Origin: Lathyrus oleraceus
Lineage: Eukaryota; Streptophyta; Magnoliopsida; Fabales; Fabaceae
Length of the DNA stretch: 64,000 nucleotides
NCBI RefSeq assembly: GCF_024323335.1
Contig: NC_066580.1
Location: 140,053,170-140,117,169, forward strand
Direction: 5' to 3'
The notes under the pieces were generated by a model, which saw nothing but the letters and a program-made list of their open reading frames with translations, ran no database searches and had not been told where the DNA came from. Both the position numbers and the translations under genes were made by a program. This document shows positions 23,046 to 34,125 of this stretch, one piece after another; position 1 is the first letter of the stretch, and each line of letters opens with the position of its first letter.

Positions 23046-23480
23046 GAACTACGTCGTCCTGATCCTCATACCAGATGAGGTACGTAGGCAGGAGATGAGC
23101 TGATCTCTCTGGGCGCCCTTTTTTCTTTTTCAACCCCCTTTGTGTGTGTTTGGAGTCTGACATAAGTCCAGCGATTGGCAGTTGGTTTCCTGTGTCTTGT
23201 TTGCTTGTTGGAGTCTGACATAAGTCCAACGATTGGCATTTGGTTTCCTGTGTCTTGTTTGTTTGTGTGGAGTCTGACGTAAGTCCAGCGATTGGCAGTC
23301 GGTTTCCTGTGTAGGTTTTGTTTGGCGTGTGTTAGCCGAGCTACGAGTGCTCTGATTCTTCTCTGGTTAGAGAAGATACGTATGCATAGGATGCGACATC
23401 CTAGCGAGCACGTTTCCCCTGTCCCGAACTACGTCGACTCTGATGTCTGTGCTTGACAGACTACGTAGGCCCAGGGTGCG
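23046..23480 (+). promoter_or_regulatory. Triplicated U5 hairpin module in the outer LTR
   Basis: Three units at 23046, 23338 and 23426 share GA(A/G)CTACG, then CTGAT, then a local hairpin, then TACGTAGGC or TACGTATGC, then a second small hairpin. The local stems differ between units yet pair: CCTCAT/ATGAGG, TTCTCT/AGAGAA, GTCTGT/ACAGAC. A weaker fourth trace is near 23590. Solo and inner Ogre LTRs carry one such unit each. Confidence 0.6.
23152..23312 (+). repeat. Three tandem ~58-bp repeats in the outer LTR
   Basis: Units starting at 23152, 23210 and 23269 share GGAGTCTGACATAAGTCCA and GATTGGCA...GGTTTCCTGTGT. They lie between copies of the U5 module. Confidence 0.9.
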
Positions 23481-23788
23481 ATATCCTGCCGAGTCCCGTT
23501 TCTTTTGTCTTTCTGTGTTTCCTTCCAGCCTTGTGCAGTTTCTGAGCAGTTTTAGCAACCTTGTCCTTTCTTTCTGAGCGTGGATCCCGTCGAGTACGAC
23601 GGATACGTATGGGTGCTAATAACTTCCCTTCGCATAACCGACTCCCGATCCCATCTTTCTCTGGTTGCGAGACCCTGTCTTTTCCAGGTTTACTTCGAGC
23701 GCTTCCTTTCCCTCTTTTAGGATAAATAACGCACAGTGGCGGCTCTGTTGTTTCTTTTTCCCGCCGGTTTTTCGCGTAATGCAACAGC

Positions 23789-23806
23789 TGGCGACTCTGC
23801 TGGGGA
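23789..23806 (+). other. Primer binding site of the outer Ogre (tRNA-Arg type)
   Basis: TGGCGACTCTGCTGGGGA lies 2 bases after the LTR end. Ogre elements are known to use a tRNA-Arg-type primer site of this form. The inner Ogre has TGGCGACTCCACTGGGGA in the same place. Confidence 0.85.
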
Positions 23807-24597
23807 ATAAGAGAAGTTGACCTCCTGCTGGTCCATCTTCCCTAAGCGAGTCTCTCCTAGCGCTCTCTAGGATAGGGTTTGGTTGCTTTTGCTGTTTCAT
23901 TTATTGCATTTATTTGTTGATGTTTGCATTTATGTTTGCATTTATGTTTGCATTCATCATATTTTCATCTGTGCTGGCTGGTTGTCTGTTTCTCTGTTGG
24001 GGGTGGGTGTTACATGAGGTAAAAGGCCCAATACCCAGGCTATGAGTGAACTCTAGGACACCTAGGAATAAAGTAATTCTTGGGAAGCGGGTGGTATTGC
24101 GCCACTTAGCGGAACTTGATATCACGAGCAGTTCAGATCCTGATGGGATATTATCGGTACATACATCGGGTGTGTACATGATGATATTCTATGAAAGGGT
24201 TGTTTATCCTGTGTTTCTCTTAACCTTACCCTGGCCTAGATTACACCCGTGAGTGGGGAGGGAATGATCATTTACAGGTACCATTGGTGACTTGTTGGTG
24301 ACTTGTTGGTGACTCTTGGGTCCTGTTGGTGACTTGGTTCAGAGATATATGGGTCTCAGATGACTTTGGGTCTCAGATGACTTTGTGGTTCCGAATTCAA
24401 GCCGAAGCTTTGGTCCTGTGCTCCGAGATACACAGCCAGCCAGTCATGTTTGCATCATTTGCATCATAGCATATTTATTTTCAAAAAATAATGCAATATA
24501 AAAAAAGAAATAAGAAAAGAAAAAAGAAAAGAAAAAAGCTAATCTCTTCATGCATATCATTTCTCAGGTTCATTCAGGAGTCTATTCACTATGAGAG
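23807..24597 (+). other. Untranslated leader of the outer Ogre
   Basis: No long frame. It has three direct copies of ATTTATGTTTGC-type words (23905-23955), three copies of TGGTGACTTGTTGGTGACT-like words (24283-24335), and an A-rich stretch with repeated AAAGAAAA at 24485-24540 ahead of ORF1. Confidence 0.6.
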
Positions 24598-26238
24598 ATG
24601 GCATCCATTCTAGAGTTGAAGAGGAAGACTTGCCCCTACAGTTTTCACCGTGAGCCATTGACGTCTTTGATAGAGTTGAGCAACTTTGTGACCGGCGGTA
24701 ATCAGAAGGTGTTTGTTGATCAGTATGGGGATTTGTTGACACTGTTGAAGATGGTGGTAGATCCAGTGCCATTGCAGACTCTTCTACAGTTTTATGACCC
24801 AGAGCTCCGCTGCTTCACTTTCCAGGATTATCAGTTAGTGCCCACTCTTGAGGAGTATTCTATCCTGATGAATGTCCCGATCAGATATCAGGTTCCTTTC
24901 TTGGATGTTCCAAAGGAGGTTGATTTCAGAGTTGTTGCCAGAGCTTTTCATCTGAGTATCAAGGAAGTGAGAGACAATTGGAAGTCAAGTGGTGATGTTG
25001 TGGGGTTGCCTTTGAAGTTCTTGTTGAGGATGGCTAAAGAAGAAGCAAAGAAGGGAAATTGGGAAGCTTTTCATGCTTAGTTGGCCATCATGATTTATGG
25101 AGTTGTGTTGTTTCCGAGTATGCCTAACTTTGTGGACTATGCTGCTGTCACTATTTTCCTTGGAGGAAACCCAGTTCCTACTTTGTTAGCTGACACTTAC
25201 TATGCCATTCACAGCAGGCATGGTAGGGGTGGAGCTATCAGATGCTGTCTCCCATTGCTACTCAGATGGTTCTTGTCTCTCCTGCCAGTCAGTGGACCTT
25301 TTGTGGATACTCAGAGCACTCATAAGTGGACTCAGAGGATTATGTCTCTTACCTCCTATGATATCAGGTGGCAGTCTTACCGGATGGATGTGCGTAATGT
25401 CATCATGAGTTGTGGAGGGTTTCGTAATGTGCCACTCGTAGGGACTAAGGGTTGCATCAATTACAACCCGATTCTTTCTCTTCGCCAGTTGGGGTTTGTG
25501 ATGAATGGAAGACCACTAGATGCTGAGATAGCTGAAAGTGTGTATTTTGAGAAGCAGAGTGACCCTGCTAGATTGGAGCAAGTGGGAAGAGCTTGGAAGA
25601 CCATTGGTGTCAAGGATGGAGCTGTTCTAGGGAAGAAGTTTGCAGTTGTTATGCTTGATTACCTTGATTGGGTGAAGAAGAGAGTTGAGACTTTGTTGTT
25701 GCCCTATGATAGGATGGAGTCATTGCAAGAGCAACCACCTTTGATCCTTGCTAAGAATGTGCCTGCTGAGCAGTACAAGCAAGCCTTGATGGAGAATCGT
25801 CGGTTGAAAGAGAAAGAACAAGATACCCAGATGGAGCTTTACAAAGCCAAAGCTGATAAGTTGAACTTGGCTCATCAACTCAAAGGCATGCAGGGTGAAA
25901 ATGCTAGTAGATTGAAGAGCAAGAAGAGGTCCTATGAGGAGATGGAGGCCTTGTTGGATGCAGAACACCGGGAGTGCTTGAGGTTGCAGAGAGCTGAAGC
26001 CCATTATCAGAAGAATATAAGAGACCTGGAAAAGCAACTTAGAGACAAAGACATCCAATTGAAGAAGGAGGTAGACTTGAGACGTGCATCAGAGAGCCAG
26101 CTTGGAGGAGAAGTTGTGGAGCTCAGAAGACAATTGAAGGAGAAGATCACCCCTCTGCCAGAGTGTTCAGAATGTGACCTGTTGATAGACCAGTGCAAGT
26201 ATCTGAAGACGCTCATTCCTAGAGGACATCTTTCATAG
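24598..26238 (+). pseudogene. ORF1 of the outer Ogre, one internal stop
   Basis: A 546-codon frame from the ATG of MASILELKRK to TAG at 26236-26238, broken by a TAG at 25078-25080 (codon 161). ORF1 upstream of gag is diagnostic for Ogre; its role is unknown. The N-terminal 380 residues match the inner ORF1: FYDPELRCFTFQDYQLVPTL then EEYSILMNVPI, MIYGVVLFPSMPNFVDYAAV, PVPTLLADTYYAIH and YNPILSLRQLGF. I believe such proteins are filed near the plant mobile domain / DUF7745 group; not checked. From about residue 395 to 525 there is a long coiled coil rich in Leu, Glu, Lys and Arg, ending in a short CSECDLLIDQC Cys motif. The coiled coil is much longer than in the inner copy. The stop corresponds to an ordinary residue in the relative. 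Confidence 0.88.
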
Positions 26239-26642
26239 CTTGTATCTGTTGTTTATGTTGAGAATCACCTCCAGGCTTGTTGGATGGGGTTCATTGTTGT
26301 ACTCTGATCTTTTGGATCTTTGTCTGAATATTGTTGTATGATCCTTGTTGCTCATGTATGTAGATGAGGTTGTTGATGTTTCACCTTGTGCTCATTACTC
26401 TTGTGTAGGATGCTTCTTTGTTGTTTGTTGCAGGTTGCCATTTCTTGAAAGATGAACTAGGCTCTTGAATGCTTGAGAAATGAACATATCATGTGCATCA
26501 TACGCATCATTAGCATCATACACATATCATTTTGCATTACAGGTGTTCTTGATCGAGACTTCTCACTCTGGTTCCTGTTTTAGGCAGGATTGCTGATCAA
26601 CGTCCGCACCGCTACGCAACCCGGTTGAATCAACAGAGGAAC
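26239..26642 (+). other. ORF1-gag spacer with splice-acceptor-like tract
   Basis: Non-coding spacer. Near its end a pyrimidine-rich stretch runs into TTTTAGGCAG (26578-26587), and an open in-frame extension of gag (26553-26642) follows, with HRYATRLN shared with the inner element. No promoter was seen. Confidence 0.45.
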
Positions 26643-29600
26643 ATGGACCAAGTACAAGCTGAGTTGGCTGAGATGAGGGCTAACATGGCCCAATTCATGA
26701 CAATGATGCAAGGGGTCGTTCAAGGGCAAGAGGAGCTGCGTGCCTTAGCCCAGAAACAGGAAGCCGTGCTCCCACCTCCTAGTCGTGCTTCACCAGTGGG
26801 TGTTCTTGCGAATGATAATGTTGCTGCTACCGCTCCCGTCAACGATTACGCCGTGGGGGATGATTTAAGGGGAATTAGAATCAATGGACAGCCTCTTGCT
26901 GCAGAGATTGTTAATGCCAGAGCAACCCGTGCTCCCGTTCGCCATCCTACTCCGCTGGTTGACAGGCAGGAAGACATGTTCACACTGCTCAGTGAAGACG
27001 ACAAGGTTGGAAGAGTTGAAGAGAGGGATCGGAAAGTTGATGCCCTAGCTGAGAAGATCAGAGCCATGGAGTGTCAGAACTCTTTGGGGTTTGATGTGAC
27101 GAATATTGGTCTGGTTGATGGACTGAGAATTCCCTATAAGTTCAAGGCGCCATCTTTTGATAAATACAACGGTACTTCTTACCCTCGCACCCATGTGCAG
27201 GCTTACTACAGGAAGATTTCTGCCTATACGGATGATGAGAAAATGTGGATGTATTTCTTCCAGGATAGCTTGTCCGGAGCTTCCTTGGGTTGGTACATGG
27301 AGCTGAAAAGAGAATCTATCAGAAGTTGGAGAGATCTGGGTGAGGCCTTCTCGAGGCAATACAAACATAATATGGACATGGCGCCGAGCCGAACTCAGTT
27401 GCAGAGTCTATGTCAGAAATCAGGGGAAAGTTTCAAGGAGTACGCCCAGAGATGGCGAGAATTAGCTGCAAGGGTGCAACCTCCTATGCTGGAAAGGGAG
27501 CTGACTGATATGTTTATCGGGACTTTGCAAGGAGTGTTCATGGACCGGATGGGGAGTTGCCCATTCGGTAGCTTCTCTGATGTTGTGATTTGTGGGGAGA
27601 GGACAGAGAGTCTTATTAAAGCTGGAAAAATTCAGGACGTTGGTTCCTCGTCTTCAAAGAAGCCATTTGCTGGGGCACCTCGCAGGAGAGAGGGTGAAAC
27701 TAATGTTGTGCAACACAGAAGAAATGTAAACAGAGGCCAGTATCGCCAGGTTGCTGCTGTAACCATTCCAGCACCTCAACCACGACAACAGCAACAACAG
27801 AGAGTTCAACAACCACCACAACAACAACAACAACGTCCGTTACAGCAGAGACAGAGAATGTCGGATCGTCGTTTCGACCCGTTGCCGATGACATATGCTG
27901 AATTGCTGCCCGAATTGCTCAGATTAGGGTTTGTTGAATTGCGTACTATGGCTCCGTTGACGAAGATACCACCTGGGTATGATGCCAACGTGCGTTGTGA
28001 CTTCCACTCCGGTGCACCGGGACACCATATAGAGAACTGTCGGGCTTTTCATCATAAGGTCCAGGACTTAATTGACGCCAAGACAATCAATTTTGCTCCT
28101 GTGCCTAATGTTGTGAACAATCCTATGCCTCAACATGGTGCGCATAGGGTGAACAATGTGGAAGGTGGTGAAGCTGTTGACCTGGCTGTCAGTATTGATG
28201 AGATTCAGGCTTCGTTGTTTGTGGTGAAGGATCGTCTGTTGAATGGGGGAGTATTCCCGGGCTGTGATCAGGGTTGTTCAGATTGTGCTGGTTCAGAGAA
28301 CGGTTGTATACAGTTGAGGGTTGGTATCCAGAGTCTGATTGACGAGGGTTGTTTGCAGTTTTCTCGGACCGTGAAAGATCGGGGGGTGGTGTCAACTGTC
28401 ACCATTTATTTCAAACCGTCAGAGGGACGTGGCCAGAGAACTGTTAGTACTCCAGTAACTGTTGGTACTCCTGTTACCATTTCTGCTCCAGTCACTGTCA
28501 GTGCTCCCACTACTATCGTTGCTTCTGGTAGAAGACCGGTTGAGAATAGTAGGTCCGTGCCGTGGAAGTATGATAATGCTTATCGCAGCAACCGAAGGGC
28601 TGAAAGTCAGATCAGGCCAGTTAATCAAGCTCCTGTAACTATTGGTTTGCCAAGTAGAGCTCCTGTGACTGTGGGTCCCATTATGGACAATGTAGGGGGA
28701 CCAGGAGGGTTTACAAGAAGCGGTCGTTTGTTTGCGCCGCAGGTTTTGAGGGACAACAATGCTGAGGCTCTCGCCAAAGCAAAAGGTAAACAAGCTGCAA
28801 TTGATGAAGAACATGTTCGGAAGGAGGCGCCTGAGGGCTCGTTTGAGAAAGATGTGGAGGAGTTTATAAAGATAATCAAGAAGAGTGACTACAAGATTGT
28901 AGATCAGCTGAATCAGACTCCGTCCAAGATTTCCATACTCTCATTGCTTTTGTGCTCTGAGGCACACCGTAATGCCTTGCTAAAAATGTTGAATCTGGCT
29001 TACGTGCCTCAAGAGATCTCTGTCAACTAGTTGGAGGGTGTGATTGCTAATGTGAGTACCAGGCACGGTTTGGGGTTCACAAATTTGGATCTGACACCTG
29101 AAGGTCGCAACCATAACAAAGCCCTGGACATCACTATGGAGTGCAAAGGCGCAGTATTGTCACATGTGTTGGTGGATACTGGCTCGTCTTTGAACGTGCT
29201 GCCCAAGAAGATTCTGAGTAAGATAGACGTTGAAGGGGTTGTCCTCACTCCGAGCGATCTTATTGTTCCTGCATTTGATGGATCCAAACGGTCCGTTTTT
29301 GGTGAAGTCACGTTGCCAGTGAAGTTTGGCCCGGAGGTTTTTGATATTATCTTCTATGTGATGGATATTCAGCCAGTATATAGTTGCTTATTGGGACGTC
29401 CCTGGATACATGGGGCTGGGGCAGTTTCGTCAACTCTCCACCAAAAGCTGAAGTATGTCTGGAATGGGCAGATTGTGACTGTGTGCGGCGAGGAAGACAT
29501 TCTGGTGAGCCACCTATCCTCTTTCAAGTATGTGGAGGTGGATGGCGAGATCCATGAAACTCTATGCCAGGCGTTTGAGACCGTTTCTCTTGAGAGGGTG

Positions 29601-29950
29601 GCTTTTGCTGAGCAGAAGAAGCCAAGTGCCTCAATTGCATCCTACAAGCAGGTGATGGAGGTTGTCAACTCGGGCAATGCAGAAGGCTAGGGCAAGATGG
29701 TGGACCTTCCCGTCAAGGAAGACAAGTTCGGTATTGGTTATCTACCTCTGCAGGTAGAGCAGGGTGAGCAGAAAGGGCCGAGTACCTTCACCAGCGCTGG
29801 GCTGATGAATCATGGTGACGTCTTTGCAGCCGGTAGTGAAGACGGAGACAATGATTGTGATCTGAACAACTGGGTTCGCCCGTGTGCACCAGGGGAGACG
29901 ATCAACAATTGAACGGCAGAAGAAGTGGTCCAAGTTACTCTTCAAACAGA
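26643..29950 (+). pseudogene. Gag-protease of the outer Ogre (exon 1), three stops
   Basis: Start chosen at the ATG of MDQVQAELAEM, which aligns with MDQLEQENREL in the inner element; an in-frame extension HRYATRLNQQRN upstream is also conserved. Order: coiled coil (1-40), gag core (FKAPSFDKYNGTSYPRTHVQ, YFFQDSLSGASLGWYMEL, FKEYAQRWRELAARVQPP), a Gln-rich linker near 27785-27845, a Cys/His segment CDFHSGAPGHHIENCRAF (about 27997-28050), a variable Thr/Val/Pro linker, then protease with VLVDTGSSLNVLP near 29170-29210 and YSCLLGRPWIH near 29380. Stops: TAG 29028, TAG 29688, TGA 29910; each lines up with a Gln or Trp-type codon. The frame leads into the intron donor at 29951 in phase 2. The 26.2-26.6 kb gap before it is untranslated. 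Confidence 0.9.
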
Positions 29951-30195
29951 GTAATTTTCTTTTGTTTTTCATTTTGCACAAAACCTTACGTTCTGCCCAA
30001 GGCGTAGTGGTTCATTGTAGGGCCTCATCATGTTTTTCAATGATATCATTAATAAAGGACGTTTTGCAAACAATTTTGTGATCCTTGTCTTTCTGTTTTT
30101 GTTTTTCATTTTTCAAAAAAATAAAAATGGCAATGTTTTTGTTTTTTGTGACTTTCTTGAACTCTTTTTTCTAAAATAAAGCATTAAACATGCAG
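29951..30195 (+). other. Intron between protease and RT of the outer Ogre
   Basis: Donor AGA|GTAATTTTC and acceptor CATGCAG|AAG bracket 245 bp with T-rich content and several stops. Exon 1 leaves two bases and exon 2 supplies one, so removal joins gag-pro in frame to RT. The inner Ogre has an intron with the same donor word, acceptor form and phase. Ogre elements from pea are known to have a spliced intron at this place. Confidence 0.85.
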
Positions 30196-33117
30196 AAGTG
30201 ATCTTACGGACTCCACTATGAACAATTCTGTTATGGCTCAGTATGATTTCAATAATCCCATCTACCAAGCTGAAGAGGAGAGTGAGGAAGATTGTGAACT
30301 CCCTAAAGAACTGGTCAGATTATTGAAGCAGGAGGAAAGGGTCATCCAACCTCATCAAGAGGAGCTGGAGATTATTAATCTGGGTACTGAGGATGCCAGA
30401 AGAGAGATCAAGATCGGGGCTGCTTTGAAGGAAGACGTCAAGAGAAGGCTGATTGAGATGCTGAGAGAATATGTGGAGATATTCGCCTGGTCGTATCAAG
30501 ATATGCCTGGGTTGGATACAGATATTGTGGTGCATAGGCTACCTCTCAGAGAAGATTGTCCTTCAGTCAAGCAGAAGCTTCGCAGAACTAGTCCTGATAT
30601 GGCTGTTAAGATCAAGGAAGAGGTTCAGAAGCAGTTGGATGCGGGTTTTATGTCAGTAACGACTTATCCCCCATGGGTAGCCAACATCGTTCCCGTGCCG
30701 AAGAAGGACGGCAAAGTCAGAATGTGTGTCGATTACCGGGATCTGAACAGAGCGAGTCCGAAAGATGATTTCCCATTACCTCACATTGATGTATTGGTTG
30801 ATAATACGGCTCAATCCTCGGTTTTTCTCTTTCATGGATGGTTTCTCTGGTTATAATCAGATCAAGATGGCGCCAGAGGACATGGAAAAGACGACATTCA
30901 TTACACCTTGGGGGCACGTTCTGCTATAAGGTGATGCCATTTGGGCTGAAGAACGCCGGTGCTACCTATCAGAGGGCTATGACGACTCTCTTTCATGACA
31001 TGATGCACAAAGAAATTGAAGTGTACGTGGATGATATGATTGTGAAGTCGAAGACAGAAGAGGAGCACCTGGTAAATTTGCAGAAGTTGTTTGAACGACT
31101 GAGAAAGTTCAAACTGAGGCTGAATCCAAACAAGTGTACGTTTGGGGTGAGATCCGGGAAGCTGTTGGGTTTCATTGTCAGTGAGAAAGGGATTGAGGTT
31201 GATCCGGCAAAAGTCAAAGCTATACAAGAGATGCCTGAACCGAAAACAGAGAAGCAGGTTCGTGGTTTTTTAGGGAGATTGAACTACATTGCACGGTTTG
31301 TATCTCACCTAACTGCCACGTGTGAACCGATATTTAAATTGCTAAGGAAGAATCAAGCAATCAAGTGGAATGATGATTGTCAGAAAGCTTTTGACAAGAT
31401 AAAAGAGTATTTACAGAAACCTCCAATCCTTATACCTCCAGTTCCTGGGAGGCCGCTGATAATGTACCTGTCAGTGACTGAGAACTCGATGGGGTGTGTA
31501 TTAGGACAGCATGACGAGTCTGGTCGAAAAGAGCATGCCATATACTACCTTAGCAAAAAGTTTACCGACTGTGAAATCAAATATTCGCAGCTCGAGAAAA
31601 CTTGCTGTGCTTTGGCCTGGGCTGCTCGCCGACTGAGGCAGTATATGTTGAACCATACTACCTTGTTGATTTCTAAGATGGATCCAGTGAAATACATCTT
31701 TGAGAATCCGGCTCTCACTGGACGTGTTGCCCGTTGGCAGATGATTTTAACAGAGTATGATATCCAGTACACGTCGCAGAAGGCCATCAAAGGTAGTATC
31801 CTGTCAGACTACCTCGCCGAGCAACCAATCGATGATTATCAGCCGATGATGTTTGAATTCCCTGATGAAGACATCATGTATCTGAAGATGAAGGATTGTG
31901 AAGAGCCTCTTGTCGAGGAAGGACCGGATCCTGATGACAAGTGGATACTGATGTTTGATGGGGTTGTGAATGTGAATGGCAATGGTGTTGGGGCAGTGCT
32001 CATTAATCCAAAAGGGGCTCATATACCTTTTTCTGCCAGATTGACTTTTGACGTCACCAACAACGAGGCTGAGTATGAAGCTTGCATTATGGGGATCGAA
32101 GAAGCCATCGATCTGAGGATCAAAACTCTGGACATTTATGGAGATTCCGCTCTAGTGATTAACCAGGTCAATGGAGATTGGAATACTAATCAGCCGCATT
32201 TGATTCCTTATAGAGATTACACCAGAAGGATATTGACTTTCTTCATTAAGGTGAAGTTGTATCATGTTCCCCGAGATGAAAATCAGATGGTTGATGCCTT
32301 GGCAACTTTGTCTTCTATGATCAAAGTTCATTGGTGGAATCATGTGCCACATCATGCGGTGAATCAACTCGAGAGGCCTGCGTATGTGTTTGCAGCCGAG
32401 TCTGTTGTGGATGAGAAGTCGTGGTATTATGATATCAGGAATTTCCTCAAGAGTCAGGAATATCTTGAAGGAGCATCAAGGAATGACAAGAAAACCCTGA
32501 GAAGGCTAGCTGGAAGCTTTTATTTGAATCAGGATGATGTGTTGTACAAGAGAAACTTTGACATGGTTCTGCTCAGATGCGTGGATAGACACGAAGCAGA
32601 CATGTTGATGCAAGAAGTGCATGAAGGATCTTTTGGTACCCATGCTGGTGGTCATGCAATGTCCAAGAAATTGTTGAGAGCCGGTTATTACTGGATGACT
32701 ATGGAATCCGATTGTTTCAAGTACGCTCGGAAGTGCCATAAATGTCAGATCTACGCTGATAAGGTGCATGTACCACCAAGCCCTTTGAATATCATGAATT
32801 CTCCTTGGCCATTCGCGATGTGGGGCATTGATATGATTGGGAAGATTGAGCCTACTGCTTCTAACGGACATCGCTTCATCCTGGTTGCGATTGATTACTT
32901 CACCAAGTGGGTGGAAGCAGCTTCTTATGCCAATGTTACCAAACAAGTGGTTGCCCGATTCATTAAGAAGGAGATTATCTGTTGTTATGGGGTTCTTGAG
33001 AGAATCATCACTGATAATGCTTCGAATCTCAATAACAAGATGATGAAAGAGCTTTGCAGAGATTTCAAGATTGAACATCACAATTCTTCTCCTTACAAAC
33101 CAAAGATGAATGGTGCT
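30196..33117 (+). pseudogene. RT-RNaseH-integrase N-terminal part of the outer Ogre (exon 2)
   Basis: RT opens with LPKELVRLLKQEERVIQPH and WSYQDMPGLDTDIVVHRLPL. MCVDYRDLNRASPKDDFPLP and the catalytic EVYVDDMIVKS (about 31018-31050) follow. RNase H has MFDGVVNVNGNGVGAVLI, NNEAEYEACIMGIEEAI and YGDSALVINQ. The integrase zinc finger ends in CHKCQIYADKV, and the first two catalytic residues are in WGIDMIGKIEP and TDNASNLNN. Two single-base insertions break RT: in the T run at 30822-30826 and in the G run at 30910-30914. The gene stops at 33117, where the inner Ogre is inserted, and continues at 58696. Confidence 0.92.
33113..33117. repeat. Target site duplication GTGCT, left copy
   Basis: The word GTGCT abuts the inner element on the left and again on the right (58691-58695). 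The codons Gly-Ala of the integrase are split here. Confidence 0.95.
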
Positions 33118-33461
33118 TGTAGCGGTGTATTCGTCGCTATATGATTTATTGATTAAACCATAAGCAAAGCATACAATGAATCGAGTCGCCACCGCACTTT
33201 TATTTATCCTAAGGACTGGTTAAAAAGCGAACAAAAACCTAAGAAGTTTTACACGTAGAAAACCAATAAAAGGATCAGAGAGTCTGGGTAAGGGGTAAAT
33301 TACGCAATGGGAAGGTGTTAGGCACCCATCACGTCCTAGGTACTCTTAGGGAGCCCTTTTCACACTTGTTGTATAAAAAATGTTTATTTGTTTTGACATA
33401 TTGCGCAAACAAGAATGGGAAGATGAGAAAAGAATGTACAAGTTATTTATTTTTATGTTTG

Positions 33462-33536
33462 AACGGATGAACCCGTTGCCTACGTACCTTCCATCAAAGG
33501 TAAGGATCAAAACGCCGTAGTTCGGCTAAAAGATTT
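33462..33536 (-). promoter_or_regulatory. U5 hairpin module of the inner LTR
   Basis: In sense: CGAACTACGG, TTTTGATCC, hairpin TACCTT/AAGGTA with loop TGATGG, then CGTAGGC, then hairpin AACGG-GTTCAT-CCGTT. The second copy (53605-53679) has two changes next to the first word. Confidence 0.6.
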
Positions 33537-34125
33537 CCAAAAATTAGTGAGTTCATTTTAAAACACAAGCACTAAGGCTTTTCATTACCAATGGGAGAAA
33601 ACTCAACCCGAATCAACAATCCACCATGCGAGGACGACTTCAACATACTAGTGAGGGGGTTAACCCTATAATAAGTATGGAAGACTTACAATCAACTCAC
33701 TAAGGATAAGGTAAGATTTACATCAACCGCTATGGTAATTGAAACCTATGGCTAATGTATGAAAACATATTAACAGTGGACAAAGCCACAAAACAATTGA
33801 ATGTGTGAAGTTAATTGATTATGAGTATTCACAAAATATGGTCAAGGTATGATTAAGATTGATTCAAAGAAGTGTCATGAAAAAGTGAAGTTTGAAAAAT
33901 CAAGGACTTATGGTCCAGGTTTCTAATTTGAAAAGACATGAAGATGTTTGCACAACAAGTCAAAAGTTTTTGAAAGCAAAGTGTGAAAAGGTTTAGGACA
34001 AAGAGGGTATGGATAATGGAATGTAAAACTTCTTAAAAAGTCCACCTCATGAAATCATATAGAAGATGACTCAAGTGTGTCCTTAGGAATAAGGCAACAA
34101 AGCAAGTAAAAATAAAAGCAAGGTG

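Larger units (their letters stand above)
19367..23786 (+). mobile_element. 5' LTR of the outer Ogre element (about 4.4 kb)
   Basis: It begins TGTAGCACCTCAAATTTG, exactly as the 3' LTR does at 62400, and ends GCAACA two bases before the primer binding site. The first 1.6 kb can be compared with the 3' LTR: about two dozen substitutions plus a 12-bp indel near 19660, roughly 1.5% by eye. A block near 19860-19950 (TTTTGTCCAACATGAAAGTT) is shared with the inner Ogre family. Downstream parts hold a conserved hairpin-rich leader (22371-22751), two minisatellites and a U5 module repeated three times. The LTR end is set by position next to the primer site, as the right end of the 3' LTR is outside the window. 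Confidence 0.9.

Noticed and set aside
22990..23900. Several overlapping minus-strand frames in the end of the outer LTR
   Set aside because: Low-complexity Arg/Lys/Gly-rich translations of a GC-richer LTR segment without conservation.
32506..33192. 228-codon minus-strand frame
   Set aside because: Antisense shadow of outer RNase H and integrase, running into the inner LTR.
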